From positions 1-64,000 of the forward strand of contig CATZMG010000001.1 of NCBI GenBank assembly GCA_958421655.1: DNA of 64,000 nt, read 5' to 3'. This DNA is from an uncultured Collinsella sp. Lineage in GTDB: Bacteria; Actinomycetota; Coriobacteriia; Coriobacteriales; Coriobacteriaceae. Both the position numbers and the translations under genes were made by a program. Positions 33,478-42,025 of this stretch are shown here, one piece after another (within the stretch, counting starts at the first letter, position 1; each line of letters begins with the position of its first letter). The notes under the pieces are model-generated. The model saw only the letters and a program-made list of their open reading frames with translations. It was not told where the DNA came from and searched no databases.

Positions 33478-34773
33478 CTAGCGCGGCAGGCGAATCGTAA
33501 AGCGGCTGCCGACGCCCTCGACTGAGGTCACGCCAATGACGCCGCCATGGCTATCGACGATCCACTTGGCAATGGCAAGCCCCAGACCCGAGCCCTGTGC
33601 GCCGGCATCGCGTGCATTGTCGGCGCGGTAGAACCGTTCAAACGCGTGAGCTGCGGATTCCTGGTTCATGCCGATGCCCTCGTCCTCAACGCTTATGTCG
33701 ATCGTGCCCGCGCCCGCATCCGGCGCTACGCCAAATGTGACGGTCGTTCCCGCATCCGAGTACTTGGCGGCGTTTTGCACGATCACGCGCAGAGCCTGCT
33801 TCACGAGCACCACGTCGACGGGCGCGTCGCAGCGCGGGTCGCTGACAAGCGCAGCGTCAAAGGCCAGCCGATACGTGTGCTCGGTATCGATCATCTGCGA
33901 TTCCTCGCATACCTCGTCGACCAGTGCGGCAAGGTTGGTATTTGCGCGCCGCAGGACCGTGCGCCCGGCATCGCCGCGCGCCAAAAACAGCAGCTGCTCC
34001 ACGAGCTCTTGCATGTGCTCGCTTTCGGCCTTGAGGGACGCGATAGATTCTGCCAGCACGTCCGGGTCGTCTTTGCCCCAGCGATCGAGCATGTTTACGT
34101 AGCCCTGAATCACCGCGATGGGCGTGCGCAGCTCGTGGCTCGCATCGTTGACAAAGCGCATTTGCTGCAGTTTGGCCTCTTGCATCTGGCGCAGTAGGCG
34201 GTTGAGTGCAACCTCGATGCTTGCCAGGTCGGCGTCGCCGGTAGTGACGCTCGGCGAGTCGACGCTTGCGCGCTCGATGGCCTGCTCCAGTGTTTCCATC
34301 TTGCCGCCGGAGAGCTGCATACGGCCGAGCTCGTCCACGCGCAAGGCCAGGTCGTTGAGCGGTGCCATGGTGCGGCGCACGCGACGGGCGCCGCCGAGCA
34401 TGTCGAGCACGCTGATGACCTGCCAACCCACAACGACAAGGTAGAGAGGCCATAGCGCGACGAGGTCCTGCGCGAGGGGGAAAGTCTTGGTGGTACGCGC
34501 AAGCTCGACGGTATAGGTGAGCGTTGCCAGGTCCCAGCCGCGCGCAGGCGCCAGCGACATGCCGTGAACGGCGACGCCGGGGATCCATCCTGCGGTAAAC
34601 GCGCCGTCGGGCAGCATCTGGTTGTATCCATAGACGAGGATCGCCGCCGCAATCACCATCAGCAGCAGATCGAGCCAGACGTAGCTCATCAAGCGGCGCC
34701 ACATATAGCTCCAGTTGATGGCGCGGGCGATGGATGTGACGCGCTTGGCCTCGGCGTTACGCGCGGCAGACAT
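33478..34773 (-). CDS. Sensor histidine kinase
   Basis: A 431-aa membrane kinase. Two membrane segments flank a small extracytoplasmic domain, then a HAMP-like region, the H-box NDASHELRTPIAVIQGY (His near residue 213), and the catalytic N, G1 and G2 boxes (NAAKYSDAG, DEGIGM, GSGLGLAI). ATG 34773 lies inside the last codons of the response-regulator gene, a 17-nt overlap; longer starts only read that gene in another frame. It signals with the OmpR-type regulator beside it. Stimulus unknown. Confidence 0.9.
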   Translation of the reverse strand: MSAARNAEAKRVTSIARAINWSYMWRRLMSYVWLDLLLMVIAAAILVYGYNQMLPDGAFTAGWIPGVAVHGMSLAPARGWDLATLTYTVELARTTKTFPLAQDLVALWPLYLVVVGWQVISVLDMLGGARRVRRTMAPLNDLALRVDELGRMQLSGGKMETLEQAIERASVDSPSVTTGDADLASIEVALNRLLRQMQEAKLQQMRFVNDASHELRTPIAVIQGYVNMLDRWGKDDPDVLAESIASLKAESEHMQELVEQLLFLARGDAGRTVLRRANTNLAALVDEVCEESQMIDTEHTYRLAFDAALVSDPRCDAPVDVVLVKQALRVIVQNAAKYSDAGTTVTFGVAPDAGAGTIDISVEDEGIGMNQESAAHAFERFYRADNARDAGAQGSGLGLAIAKWIVDSHGGVIGVTSVEGVGSRFTIRLPR

Positions 34774-35527
34774 AGCCCACCCCACGCACGGTCTGGATGA
34801 TGCGGGCGCCGCCGGCGTCCTCGATCTTGGCGCGCAGGTGCGCGATGTGCACGTCGACGTTGTTGGTGTCGCCCACGTATTCGTAGCCCAGCGCCTCGTG
34901 CGCGATGCGCTCGCGCGTGAGCACGGTCTCGGCATGCGCCATAAGCAGGGCGAGGACGTCGAACTCGCGGGCCGTGAGCGCGATGGGCGAGCCGCCGACC
35001 GTGACTTCGCGGCGGTCGGGGTCGAGCGCAACCGAGCCCACGGCGAGCGTGGCGGGGGAGGGCGCGACGGAAACTTGGGTCGAGTCGCCGACCGGGGGTA
35101 TCGTAGCGGCGTCGACGCCCGCGCCACCTGCCCCGGCGCCGCCAACGCCCGAAGCCGCCCGCACGGCCTCCGAGCGCTTCAACGCCACGCGGATCCGTGC
35201 GAACAGCTCCTCAATCGCAAACGGCTTGGTCAGGTAATCGTCGGCGCCGGCATCGAGCCCGGCCACCTTGTCCATCACGGCATCGCGCGCGGTGACCATG
35301 ATTACCGGCACATCCTTGTGCTTGCGGACGCGTCGCAGCACCTCCATGCCGTTGAGCTGCGGCAACAGCACATCGAGCAGAATCAAATCGTAGTTGCGCT
35401 CCAGCGCCAGGTCCACGGCGGTGCGGCCGTCGGCGGCGTGCTCCACCTGGTAGCCCTCGTGCTCCAGCTCGAGCGTCACAAAGCGGGCGATTTTCTCCTC
35501 GTCCTCTACGATCAGGATCCGTGCCAT
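34757..35527 (-). CDS. OmpR-family response regulator
   Basis: A 256-aa regulator with a receiver domain at 1-115 (IVEDEEKIA, phospho-acceptor Asp in LILLDVLLP, MVTARD) and a C-terminal winged helix (REFDVLALLM, RGVGYVCRA end). The linker of about 40 residues (SGVGGAGAGGAGVDAATIPP and onward) is longer and more Ala/Gly-rich than usual. It precedes and overlaps its kinase gene. Confidence 0.92.
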   Translation of the reverse strand: MARILIVEDEEKIARFVTLELEHEGYQVEHAADGRTAVDLALERNYDLILLDVLLPQLNGMEVLRRVRKHKDVPVIMVTARDAVMDKVAGLDAGADDYLTKPFAIEELFARIRVALKRSEAVRAASGVGGAGAGGAGVDAATIPPVGDSTQVSVAPSPATLAVGSVALDPDRREVTVGGSPIALTAREFDVLALLMAHAETVLTRERIAHEALGYEYVGDTNNVDVHIAHLRAKIEDAGGARIIQTVRGVGYVCRA

Positions 35528-35545
35528 GCGTGCCCCCGTCTGCGA

Positions 35546-36088
35546 TTACTTGTCGTCGTTGAGATTTTGCTTGATGTCGTCCGCGGCGTCGGCGGCGTGA
35601 TTCATAAGGTTGTTGATGCTGCCGGGCACGTCGCCGTCGCTATCGATGCGGTAGCGCATGCCAAAGAACAGGCCAATCAGCATCAGCCATATCGTGGCGC
35701 CCCAGGCAAACAGCGCGACGATGGGGATCAGGATGGGAATGTTGAGGATGATCGCGTCGCGGCGCGTGGCGATAAACTTGGTGTCCAGGCTCAGGCGGAA
35801 GAGCTTTTTGAGGTACTCCCACACGCTGTCCATCTTCTTGGAAAAGTCGGTCTTTTCGCTCGACTTCTCGTAGGCGGCCTGCGCGGCGACCATCTCGGCC
35901 GAGGGTTCATCGACCGGCTCGGACTCGGTGGCGGCATGCGCCGACGTGGTCTGCGTCTTGCCCTGCGACTCGAGCCAAATGATGGCATCCAAAACGTTGC
36001 CGTCGGCAGCGTCGAGCGCGGCCTTGGCATCGGTGTAGCTCACGTTGCACTTGGTGCGGATGGTTTCAACTTTTTCGAGGTCGTCCAT
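35546..36088 (-). CDS. DUF4342-like membrane protein with UBA-like N-terminus
   Basis: A 180-aa protein. Residues 1-45 form a UBA/TS-N-like three-helix unit (VSYTDAKAALDAADGNVLDAIIWLE). A charged linker follows, then a basic DTKFIATRRDAIILNIP segment and one or two membrane helices (IPIVALFAWGATIWLMLIGLFFG). This arrangement fits DUF4342 proteins, whose role is unknown. It starts upstream of the two-component genes with 18 bp spacing and may be in their operon. Confidence 0.75.
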   Translation of the reverse strand: MDDLEKVETIRTKCNVSYTDAKAALDAADGNVLDAIIWLESQGKTQTTSAHAATESEPVDEPSAEMVAAQAAYEKSSEKTDFSKKMDSVWEYLKKLFRLSLDTKFIATRRDAIILNIPILIPIVALFAWGATIWLMLIGLFFGMRYRIDSDGDVPGSINNLMNHAADAADDIKQNLNDDK

Positions 36089-36441
36089 GACCTGTCCTTT
36101 CGTTCGATGGGCGCGACGCCGGGCGATTTGCCCGGGCGCGAGCGTTGCGTTCGGCGACCTGCGTGGCGCCGCCCCGCCCTTGGTCGAACTCTATAGTGCA
36201 GGTTATAGATTAAGCGATTCTTGAGCCAAGATTAATGTTGGATGAGTTTTTGGGTAGCGGTGGGAAAAGTATTAGACCTCGATAGCGGGGGATGTGGTGC
36301 CGGTGCAAAACGGCGTCAAAGGTTGGTCGAGCAGGCGGTTTCTCCATTGATGTCCGCACAGCATGTGACACTTACCCTGCCGCCCCGCTCTGCCGCGGCG
36401 GCATGCGTCTGAACAACGACCCTCTAAGGAGTTCGATACCG

Positions 36442-36681
36442 ATGAGTGACAACGCAAAGCATCTCGCAAAGAAGTGCGTAAAGGACGCGGGGCCGTGCCT
36501 CGCGCTGTGCGTAGCCGGCGCAGCGGTCGCGCTGCTGGCTGTTCTGGGGCCGTTCGACGTGCTCCGAAGTGCCAGCTTTCTGCATGTTTGCATGGCTCTT
36601 GCCGGCGCCACGATGACCGGCGGCGTGCTCGATCTGATCTTTTGGGTGTTTGACCCGTTTGGATGGAAGAGCGAGGGGTAG
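36442..36681 (+). CDS. Small membrane protein, 79 aa
   Basis: Two predicted membrane helices (CLALCVAGAAVALLAVLGPF and LHVCMALAGATMTGGVLDLIF) with short charged ends. ATG 36442 follows TAAGGAG at a long spacing of about 10 nt. No family is recognised. It stands alone between divergent and co-oriented genes. Confidence 0.6.
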   Translation: MSDNAKHLAKKCVKDAGPCLALCVAGAAVALLAVLGPFDVLRSASFLHVCMALAGATMTGGVLDLIFWVFDPFGWKSEG

Positions 36682-36766
36682 GTCCCAAAGGATGGAAGGG
36701 CTGGAACGGTTGACTTAGTGATCGTGCAGAATGTGGGCTAGCGACTTACAGGGAAGTGGTGATCCG

Positions 36767-37492
36767 ATGACGGTCTATGTGACGGGCGATATTCACGGCG
36801 GCGTCGACATGCAAAAGCTTCGCGACTGGGATCTTGGGGATGGTCTGACAAGTGACGACTATCTCATCATCGCGGGCGACTTTGGCTTTCCGTGGGATTT
36901 CTCTGCCGAGGAATGTGCCGACATCGCCTGGCTGGAGTCGCGCCCCTATACCGTGCTGTTTGTCGACGGCAACCACGAGCGTTTCGATCACTGGTCGGAG
37001 CGCCCCATGGAGCTGTGGCACGGCGGCCTGACGCAGCGTCTGTCGGACACCTCGCCCATCCGACGCCTGACGCGCGGTGAGGTTTTTGAGCTCGACGGCT
37101 CAACGATCTTTACCATGGGCGGCGCCACGAGCGTGGATAAGGAATACCGCATTCCGTATTCCAGCTGGTGGCCGCAGGAGCTGCCGGACGAGCGCAACTT
37201 TGAGGAGGCGCGGGCAAAGCTCGACAGCGTGGGTTGGAAGGTCGACTATGCGATCACCCATACCTGCTCCACGCGCATGCTTTCGCCCACGCTTTACCCG
37301 GCACCTGGCTGGAATTATCCCGATGTCGATCGACTCACCACGTTTTTCGACGAGCTGGAGGACCACCTGGACTACAAGCGCTGGTACTACGGGCATTTTC
37401 ATCGTGACGCCAACCCAGCCGAGTGCCACACCGTGCTCTACGACTGTATTGTCCGCCTGGGCGACGAACTCCAGCCCTGGGATGTCGCGTAG
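36767..37492 (+). CDS. Calcineurin-like metallophosphoesterase
   Basis: A 241-aa phosphoesterase with TGDIHGG, AGDFGFPW, DGNHERFD, ITHTCS and YYGHFHRD, the ordered metal-binding motifs of the family. ATG 36767 is preceded by GGGAAGTGGTG. It is unlike YfcE at 26611 in sequence and length. Substrate unknown; similar genes often lie in mobile or accessory regions, but nothing mobile is seen here. Confidence 0.85.
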   Translation: MTVYVTGDIHGGVDMQKLRDWDLGDGLTSDDYLIIAGDFGFPWDFSAEECADIAWLESRPYTVLFVDGNHERFDHWSERPMELWHGGLTQRLSDTSPIRRLTRGEVFELDGSTIFTMGGATSVDKEYRIPYSSWWPQELPDERNFEEARAKLDSVGWKVDYAITHTCSTRMLSPTLYPAPGWNYPDVDRLTTFFDELEDHLDYKRWYYGHFHRDANPAECHTVLYDCIVRLGDELQPWDVA

Positions 37493-37507
37493 GGGCGGGG
37501 TGGCTGG

Positions 37508-38509
37508 CTACTCGACCGTTACAGTGATGTTTTCCCGATGCGTGCGGATAACATCCCAGCTAAAGTGCTCGACCAGCTGCTCGGCAGAGCGCGGTGTGGC
37601 GTCCGGCGCGATGCCTGTTTGCCCGGCGAGCCAGCCCAGTAGTGCCTCGGGCGCGCCAAAGCGGGTGCGGAGCTCGCCCAGGTCCAGGTCGCGGTCGCGC
37701 TTGGAAAGGCGGCGGCCATCCGGCGACATGAGCAGCGGAATGTGCGCGTAGTGCGGCGTGGGAAGTTCCAGCAAATGCTGCAGGTAGATTTGGCGCGGCG
37801 TGGAGCCCAGCAGATCGCATCCGCGCACGACCTCGGTGACGCCCATGGCAGCGTCGTCGACCACCACGGCTAGCTGGTAGGCAAAAACGCCGTCGCTGCG
37901 GCGCACCAAAAAGTCGCCGCATTCGGTGGCGAGTGCTTCGCATTGGGCTCCATACGTGCGGTCCACGAATTCGATCACATCGTTTGCGAGGTCGTCGACG
38001 GCGGGTACGCGCAGGCGCGTGGCCGGAGCGCGCAGGGCGCTGCGGCGGGCAACCTCCTCGGCAGAAAGGTCTCGGCAGGCGGCGCGGTAGATGGGCGTGC
38101 CGTCGCTCGCGTGCGGCGCGCTCGCGGCGTGGAGTTCGGCACGCGTGCAAAAACAGGGATAGGTGAGGCCGGCGTCTTGCAGCTGACGCAGGGCGTCCTC
38201 GTACAGATCCAGGCGATCGTGCTGGTAGTAGGGGCCTTCGTCCCACTCCAGTCCCAGCCAGGCCAGGTCGTCAATCAATTGAGTGGCAAGTTCCGGGCGC
38301 TTGCAGCGATCGTCCAGGTCCTCGATGCGCAGCACGATGCTGCCGCCTTGGCTGCGGGCCGAAAGCCACGAGCACAGGCAGCTGAACACGTTGCCCAAGT
38401 GCATGCGGCCCGAGGGCGACGGGGCAAAGCGGCCCACGACGGGGGTGGGCGCTGCCGTTGCTGGTGCGTCCGCGGCGTGTGTTGCTATGTTGCGTGCGTT
38501 GATATCCAT
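37508..38509 (-). CDS. gluQ: Glutamyl-Q tRNA(Asp) synthetase
   Basis: A 333-aa truncated glutamyl-tRNA synthetase paralogue without an anticodon-binding domain, which attaches Glu to queuosine in tRNA-Asp. RFAPSPSGRMHLGN is the HIGH-like motif, and RLSKRDRDLDLGELR the KMSKS-like one. A zinc site CFCTRAEL with YRAACRD is typical of GluQ. ATG 38509 gives the family N-terminus; upstream codons are not conserved-looking. Confidence 0.88.
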   Translation of the reverse strand: MDINARNIATHAADAPATAAPTPVVGRFAPSPSGRMHLGNVFSCLCSWLSARSQGGSIVLRIEDLDDRCKRPELATQLIDDLAWLGLEWDEGPYYQHDRLDLYEDALRQLQDAGLTYPCFCTRAELHAASAPHASDGTPIYRAACRDLSAEEVARRSALRAPATRLRVPAVDDLANDVIEFVDRTYGAQCEALATECGDFLVRRSDGVFAYQLAVVVDDAAMGVTEVVRGCDLLGSTPRQIYLQHLLELPTPHYAHIPLLMSPDGRRLSKRDRDLDLGELRTRFGAPEALLGWLAGQTGIAPDATPRSAEQLVEHFSWDVIRTHRENITVTVE

Positions 38510-39024
38510 GCGGACGAGTATAGCGCGGGGCTTGGCAGGGAAGGCGTTGCTGCGCTCACAAGTTGGCGGCGGTACGCATTGCGCACGGTGGGTTTGCGGC
38601 TCAAGGTCTCGATCGCTGCGTACCGACTTAGCCTCACAAACGACAGAAACCCCGGCAGCTCTTCGCAACTGCCGGGGTTTCCGCGGAAAAGGGGGACATG
38701 ATCCTCGAGCGAACGGCAAAGGGGCAAACCGTTTTCGCTCAACTGCTTTATGCCCCTCGGCTGGCGGCTCAATCAGCGCGTGCCGCGCCCACACAAAGCC
38801 GCTACACCTGTGACGGAGCTGTGAAGTGGTATCTATTGCCGGGGCGGGCTATGCCAAGGGTGTCCCTAATGACTAGTCATTTAAGAACGTCCCCAATGAC
38901 TAGCTGCCGGGGTGCTGGTGTGACTTTCATCCCGTTTGGCGCTCCGGTCGCCTAGATGTTCGCCATGCGTACCCGCAAACGTGGGACAATGGCGCTGTTG
39001 GTTTTACAGACAAAGGATGTGCCT
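38510..39024. other. 515-bp structured divergent gap without a supported gene
   Basis: It holds CGGTACGCA/TGCGTACCG inverted arms (38570-38578, 38617-38625). A 13-bp perfect hairpin GAAACCCCGGCAG/CTGCCGGGGTTTC follows at 38646-38682, then a GAGCGAACGG hairpin near 38707-38740 and a family C element. An open frame of 85 codons here lacks a ribosome-binding site and recognisable domains, so I do not call it. A terminator-like hairpin in a divergent gap is odd and could end a small RNA. Confidence 0.5.
38861..38904. repeat. Intergenic element, family C, copy 2
   Basis: TGTCCCTAATGACTAG and CGTCCCCAATGACTAG are tandem units here. The reverse complement matches 24671-24713. Confidence 0.8.
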
Positions 39025-40968
39025 ATGAACACCCTCGCCGCCAAAGTCAGCCGGCAGCGCCACCTGTTTGCGCGATTCGCTTCCGTCTGCGCACTCGTCG
39101 CGCTTGCATTGCTGCTACTGCCCGCCGCCGCACACGCCGACGGTTATTCCATGACCCAGACCTATATCAGTGCCACGGTTGAGGCCGATGGATCGCTGAC
39201 CGTTGTCGAGGGACGCCAGTTTGATTTCGACGACGACATCAACGGCGTGTTTTGGGAGATCAATACGGGCGCCAACCAGCAGGGCGGCACGGCGGGCGTC
39301 GATGTGCTGAGTGTCGAGGAAGAGGACACCGCGTTTAACAAAGTCGATAGCGCGAACAAGGGCGACTCTGGCGTCTATACGGTCGAGCAGACCGGTGACG
39401 GCGTAAGGATTAAGGTGTTCAGCCCCCACGAGAGCGGCGACAGCGCGATCTATTACGTGAGCTACACCATGACCGGTGCGGTCATGAACTGGGCCGATAC
39501 CGCCGAGCTCTACTGGAAGTTTGTGGGCGACGGCTGGTCCGCGGACTCCGATGACGTTGAGATGGAAGTGTACTTCGCAAATGCCGCTGCCGGGACGGCG
39601 GCCGTCAAGGGCGATAACTTCCGCGCATGGGGCCACGGCCCGCTGACGGGCGATGTATCGCTCGATGCGGACGAACCCATGGTCACCTATACCATTCCCT
39701 GCGTGCATCAGGGCGAATTCGCCGAGGCACGCATCGCCTTCCCTAGCGACTGGGTGCCGCAGCTTGCCGCTTCGGGCGAAGAGCGCATGTCAACGATCCT
39801 GAGCGAAGAGAAGGAATGGGCCGACGAAGCTAACGCCCGCCGCGCTCACGCTCGCATGATTGCCAATGCACTTGCCGTGCTAAGTGTTGTTGCGGCGGTG
39901 GTCTTTACCGGCACAATCGTTATGCTCAAGCTGCGCAAGCGCAAGCCCAAGCCGCTTTTCCAGGACGAATATTTCCGCGATGTGCCTTCGGCCGACCATC
40001 CCGCCGTGCTTTCGGCCCTCATGAGCTGGAACGAGGTGCCCGATCAGGCATATATCGCCACGCTCATGAAGCTCACTGACGACCGTGTGATCAAGCTGGA
40101 GCAGGCGACCGTGACCAAGGCCAAGAAGGGTCTGTTGGAGCGTGAAAAAGAAGAGCAGACGTATCGCGTGACGGTGAGTGATGCGGGCTGGAAGTCGGCC
40201 AAGGGCATTGACCACATGGTGCTCAAGGTCTTCTTTGCCGGTGCTAAGCCTGACGAGAACGGCGATCGCTCGCGCACGTTCGACGAGCTGCAGCACTACG
40301 TCAAACAGCACGCTACACCCGTGGGCGACAAGCTCGAGGACTATCAGAATACCGTTAAGGGCAAACTGGCCGATAGCGAGTACGTTGCCTCGGACGGCAT
40401 TGTTGCAATGGTGTTTTGCCTGGTTCTTGGTATCCTGATTGCCTTTGTTCCCGTGGGATCCATCTTCTTTACCGATGGCGCACAGGCGAACATTACCGCC
40501 GCGGTTATCTCGGTGCCGATTGTGCTGGTGGGTATCGGCGTGGGCCTTACGTTCCGCCGCTTTACGCCGGAGGGCGCCGAGGTGGCGGCTCGCTGCAAGG
40601 CACTTAAGCATTGGCTCGAGGACTTCACGCGTCTAAAGGAAGCCGTCCCCGGTGATCTGGTGCTGTGGAACAAGCTGCTGGTGATGGGCGTGGCGCTGGG
40701 TGTTTCCAAGGAAGTGCTGCGTCAGCTTGCCGAGGCCGTGCCGCCCGAGGTGCGCGAGGCCGACGGCTTCTATGACAATTATCCCTGCTACTGGTGGTAC
40801 TACCATCATTACGGTATCGAGTCTCCGCTCGATTCGTTCGATGACGTGTATCACGAGAGCGTCCGTGAGCTGGCGTCGAGCTCCGACAGCTCGGGCGGCG
40901 GCGGAGGCGGCGGCTTCTCTGGCGGCGGAGGCGGCGGCGTCGGCGGAGGCGGCGGCGGAACGTTCTAG
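39025..40968 (+). CDS. DUF2207 membrane protein with Gly-rich tail
   Basis: A 647-aa protein with a signal peptide (FASVCALVALALLLLPAAAHA). An extracytoplasmic beta-rich DUF2207 domain covers residues about 35-280, with a membrane segment near 295. A cytoplasmic region follows, then two more membrane helices near 460-520, and a C-terminal tail made mostly of Gly and Ser. Proteins of this family are widespread membrane proteins of unknown role. ATG 39025 follows AAAGGATG. The glycine tail is typical of the family. It stands alone, followed by a terminator. Confidence 0.85.
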   Translation: MNTLAAKVSRQRHLFARFASVCALVALALLLLPAAAHADGYSMTQTYISATVEADGSLTVVEGRQFDFDDDINGVFWEINTGANQQGGTAGVDVLSVEEEDTAFNKVDSANKGDSGVYTVEQTGDGVRIKVFSPHESGDSAIYYVSYTMTGAVMNWADTAELYWKFVGDGWSADSDDVEMEVYFANAAAGTAAVKGDNFRAWGHGPLTGDVSLDADEPMVTYTIPCVHQGEFAEARIAFPSDWVPQLAASGEERMSTILSEEKEWADEANARRAHARMIANALAVLSVVAAVVFTGTIVMLKLRKRKPKPLFQDEYFRDVPSADHPAVLSALMSWNEVPDQAYIATLMKLTDDRVIKLEQATVTKAKKGLLEREKEEQTYRVTVSDAGWKSAKGIDHMVLKVFFAGAKPDENGDRSRTFDELQHYVKQHATPVGDKLEDYQNTVKGKLADSEYVASDGIVAMVFCLVLGILIAFVPVGSIFFTDGAQANITAAVISVPIVLVGIGVGLTFRRFTPEGAEVAARCKALKHWLEDFTRLKEAVPGDLVLWNKLLVMGVALGVSKEVLRQLAEAVPPEVREADGFYDNYPCYWWYYHHYGIESPLDSFDDVYHESVRELASSSDSSGGGGGGGFSGGGGGGVGGGGGGTF

Positions 40969-40982
40969 CGCGCTCTGATTTT

Positions 40983-41029
40983 TGGGATGGATTTTCTCCG
41001 GCGACTGCCGACGGATCCATCCCATTTTT
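40983..41029 (+). terminator. Terminator after the DUF2207 gene
   Basis: TGGGATGGAT and ATCCATCCCA form the stem, followed by a T-run. Confidence 0.8.
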
Positions 41030-41048
41030 ATGCGCTACCTACGAAGGC

Positions 41049-41091
41049 TGTCCCCAACGACTAATCACTGGGAACATCCCTAAATGACTAG
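41049..41091. repeat. Intergenic element, family C, copy 3
   Basis: TGTCCCCAACGACTAATCAC then a second unit TCCCTAAATGACTAGG, like copy 2. Confidence 0.7.
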
Positions 41092-41106
41092 GCATGGCTG
41101 CTGGGT

Positions 41107-41748
41107 TTAGGCTGTTAGATCGAGTTCGTAGAGGAAGCTTTCGCGCGGCATGTCGTGACGGCGCTCTTCGCGGTTGGCGCGGTGCGTGGCCGTGCGCTTA
41201 AAGCCGTGCAGCTCGTAGAACTTCCACGAGCAGTTGGAGTCGGTGTACAGGTGCGCCCTCGTCGCTCCAAGCGAGGACAGGTGCGAGACGGCGGCATCGA
41301 GCAGAACCGTGCCAACGCCCAGGCCATGGACATCGCGATCCACGGCAAGCAGCGTGACCTCGTTGTCGTGCGGCAACGGGCTGCTCTCGAGCAGGCGGTT
41401 GTTGGTTCGGATGGTTGCGCGCACAAACGAGAGATACTCGGCGCACGCATCGGGCTCTAGCTCACGCATCTGCGATAGCAGCGCGCGTTCGGTATCCATC
41501 CAATGCTCGTTGATAGTGGCGCCGGAGCTCTGTCCCGCACGCGCGAGCGAAATGCCACGCGCCTGACCGTCGATTACGGCAACCTGTGAAAACGTCGACG
41601 ACGAAAGGCAATAGGCGAGGTCGCACGCGGCCTCAAGGCGGTTGTACTCATCGTTATCCGAATTGTTATGCCAAAGCTGCTGCAGAATCAGCGCGATGGC
41701 GTCGAAGTCTTCGGTATCAAACGGTCGGTAGAGAACCCGCGAGACCAT
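41107..41748 (-). CDS. GNAT-family N-acetyltransferase
   Basis: A 213-aa GNAT protein. The acetyl-CoA loop is in VDRDVHGLGVGTVLLDAAVSHL (Q/RxxGxG/A as VHGLGVG), followed by ARAHLYTDSNCSWKFYELHGF, the usual C-terminal beta-bulge region. The start follows AAAGAGGC. Substrate unknown; it stands alone between the DUF2207 gene and purH. Confidence 0.85.
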   Translation of the reverse strand: MVSRVLYRPFDTEDFDAIALILQQLWHNNSDNDEYNRLEAACDLAYCLSSSTFSQVAVIDGQARGISLARAGQSSGATINEHWMDTERALLSQMRELEPDACAEYLSFVRATIRTNNRLLESSPLPHDNEVTLLAVDRDVHGLGVGTVLLDAAVSHLSSLGATRAHLYTDSNCSWKFYELHGFKRTATHRANREERRHDMPRESFLYELDLTA

Positions 41749-42025
41749 GGTGCCTCTTTCTTTTGCGGATGCATATCGAGCACAGTTCTACCACGCCATT
41801 GGCATCTAATTATGGTGCCCCTGTGTTCCATGAACTCACCGTGCCCGGTGCCATGCCCATCCCCTCCGCTCGCAAACTTTTTCTGCACATGCGCCCGTTG
41901 CGGGGTGCATCGATGCGCTCGATGCGCTACATTAAATCAGTATTTTCAATGCCGCTGCGCGAGCGCTGCAGATCGACGTATCACCGACTCACAGAGCACG
42001 GCGGCGTACCAGACAGGAGGACTGC

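Noticed and set aside
34774..35145. A 124-residue N-terminal extension of the histidine kinase
   Set aside because: It only reads the response-regulator gene in another frame. ATG 34773 gives a normal kinase start.
38698..38955. An 85-codon plus-strand frame in the gluQ-DUF2207 gap
   Set aside because: It has no usable ribosome-binding site, runs through a repeat element and shows no recognisable protein pattern.
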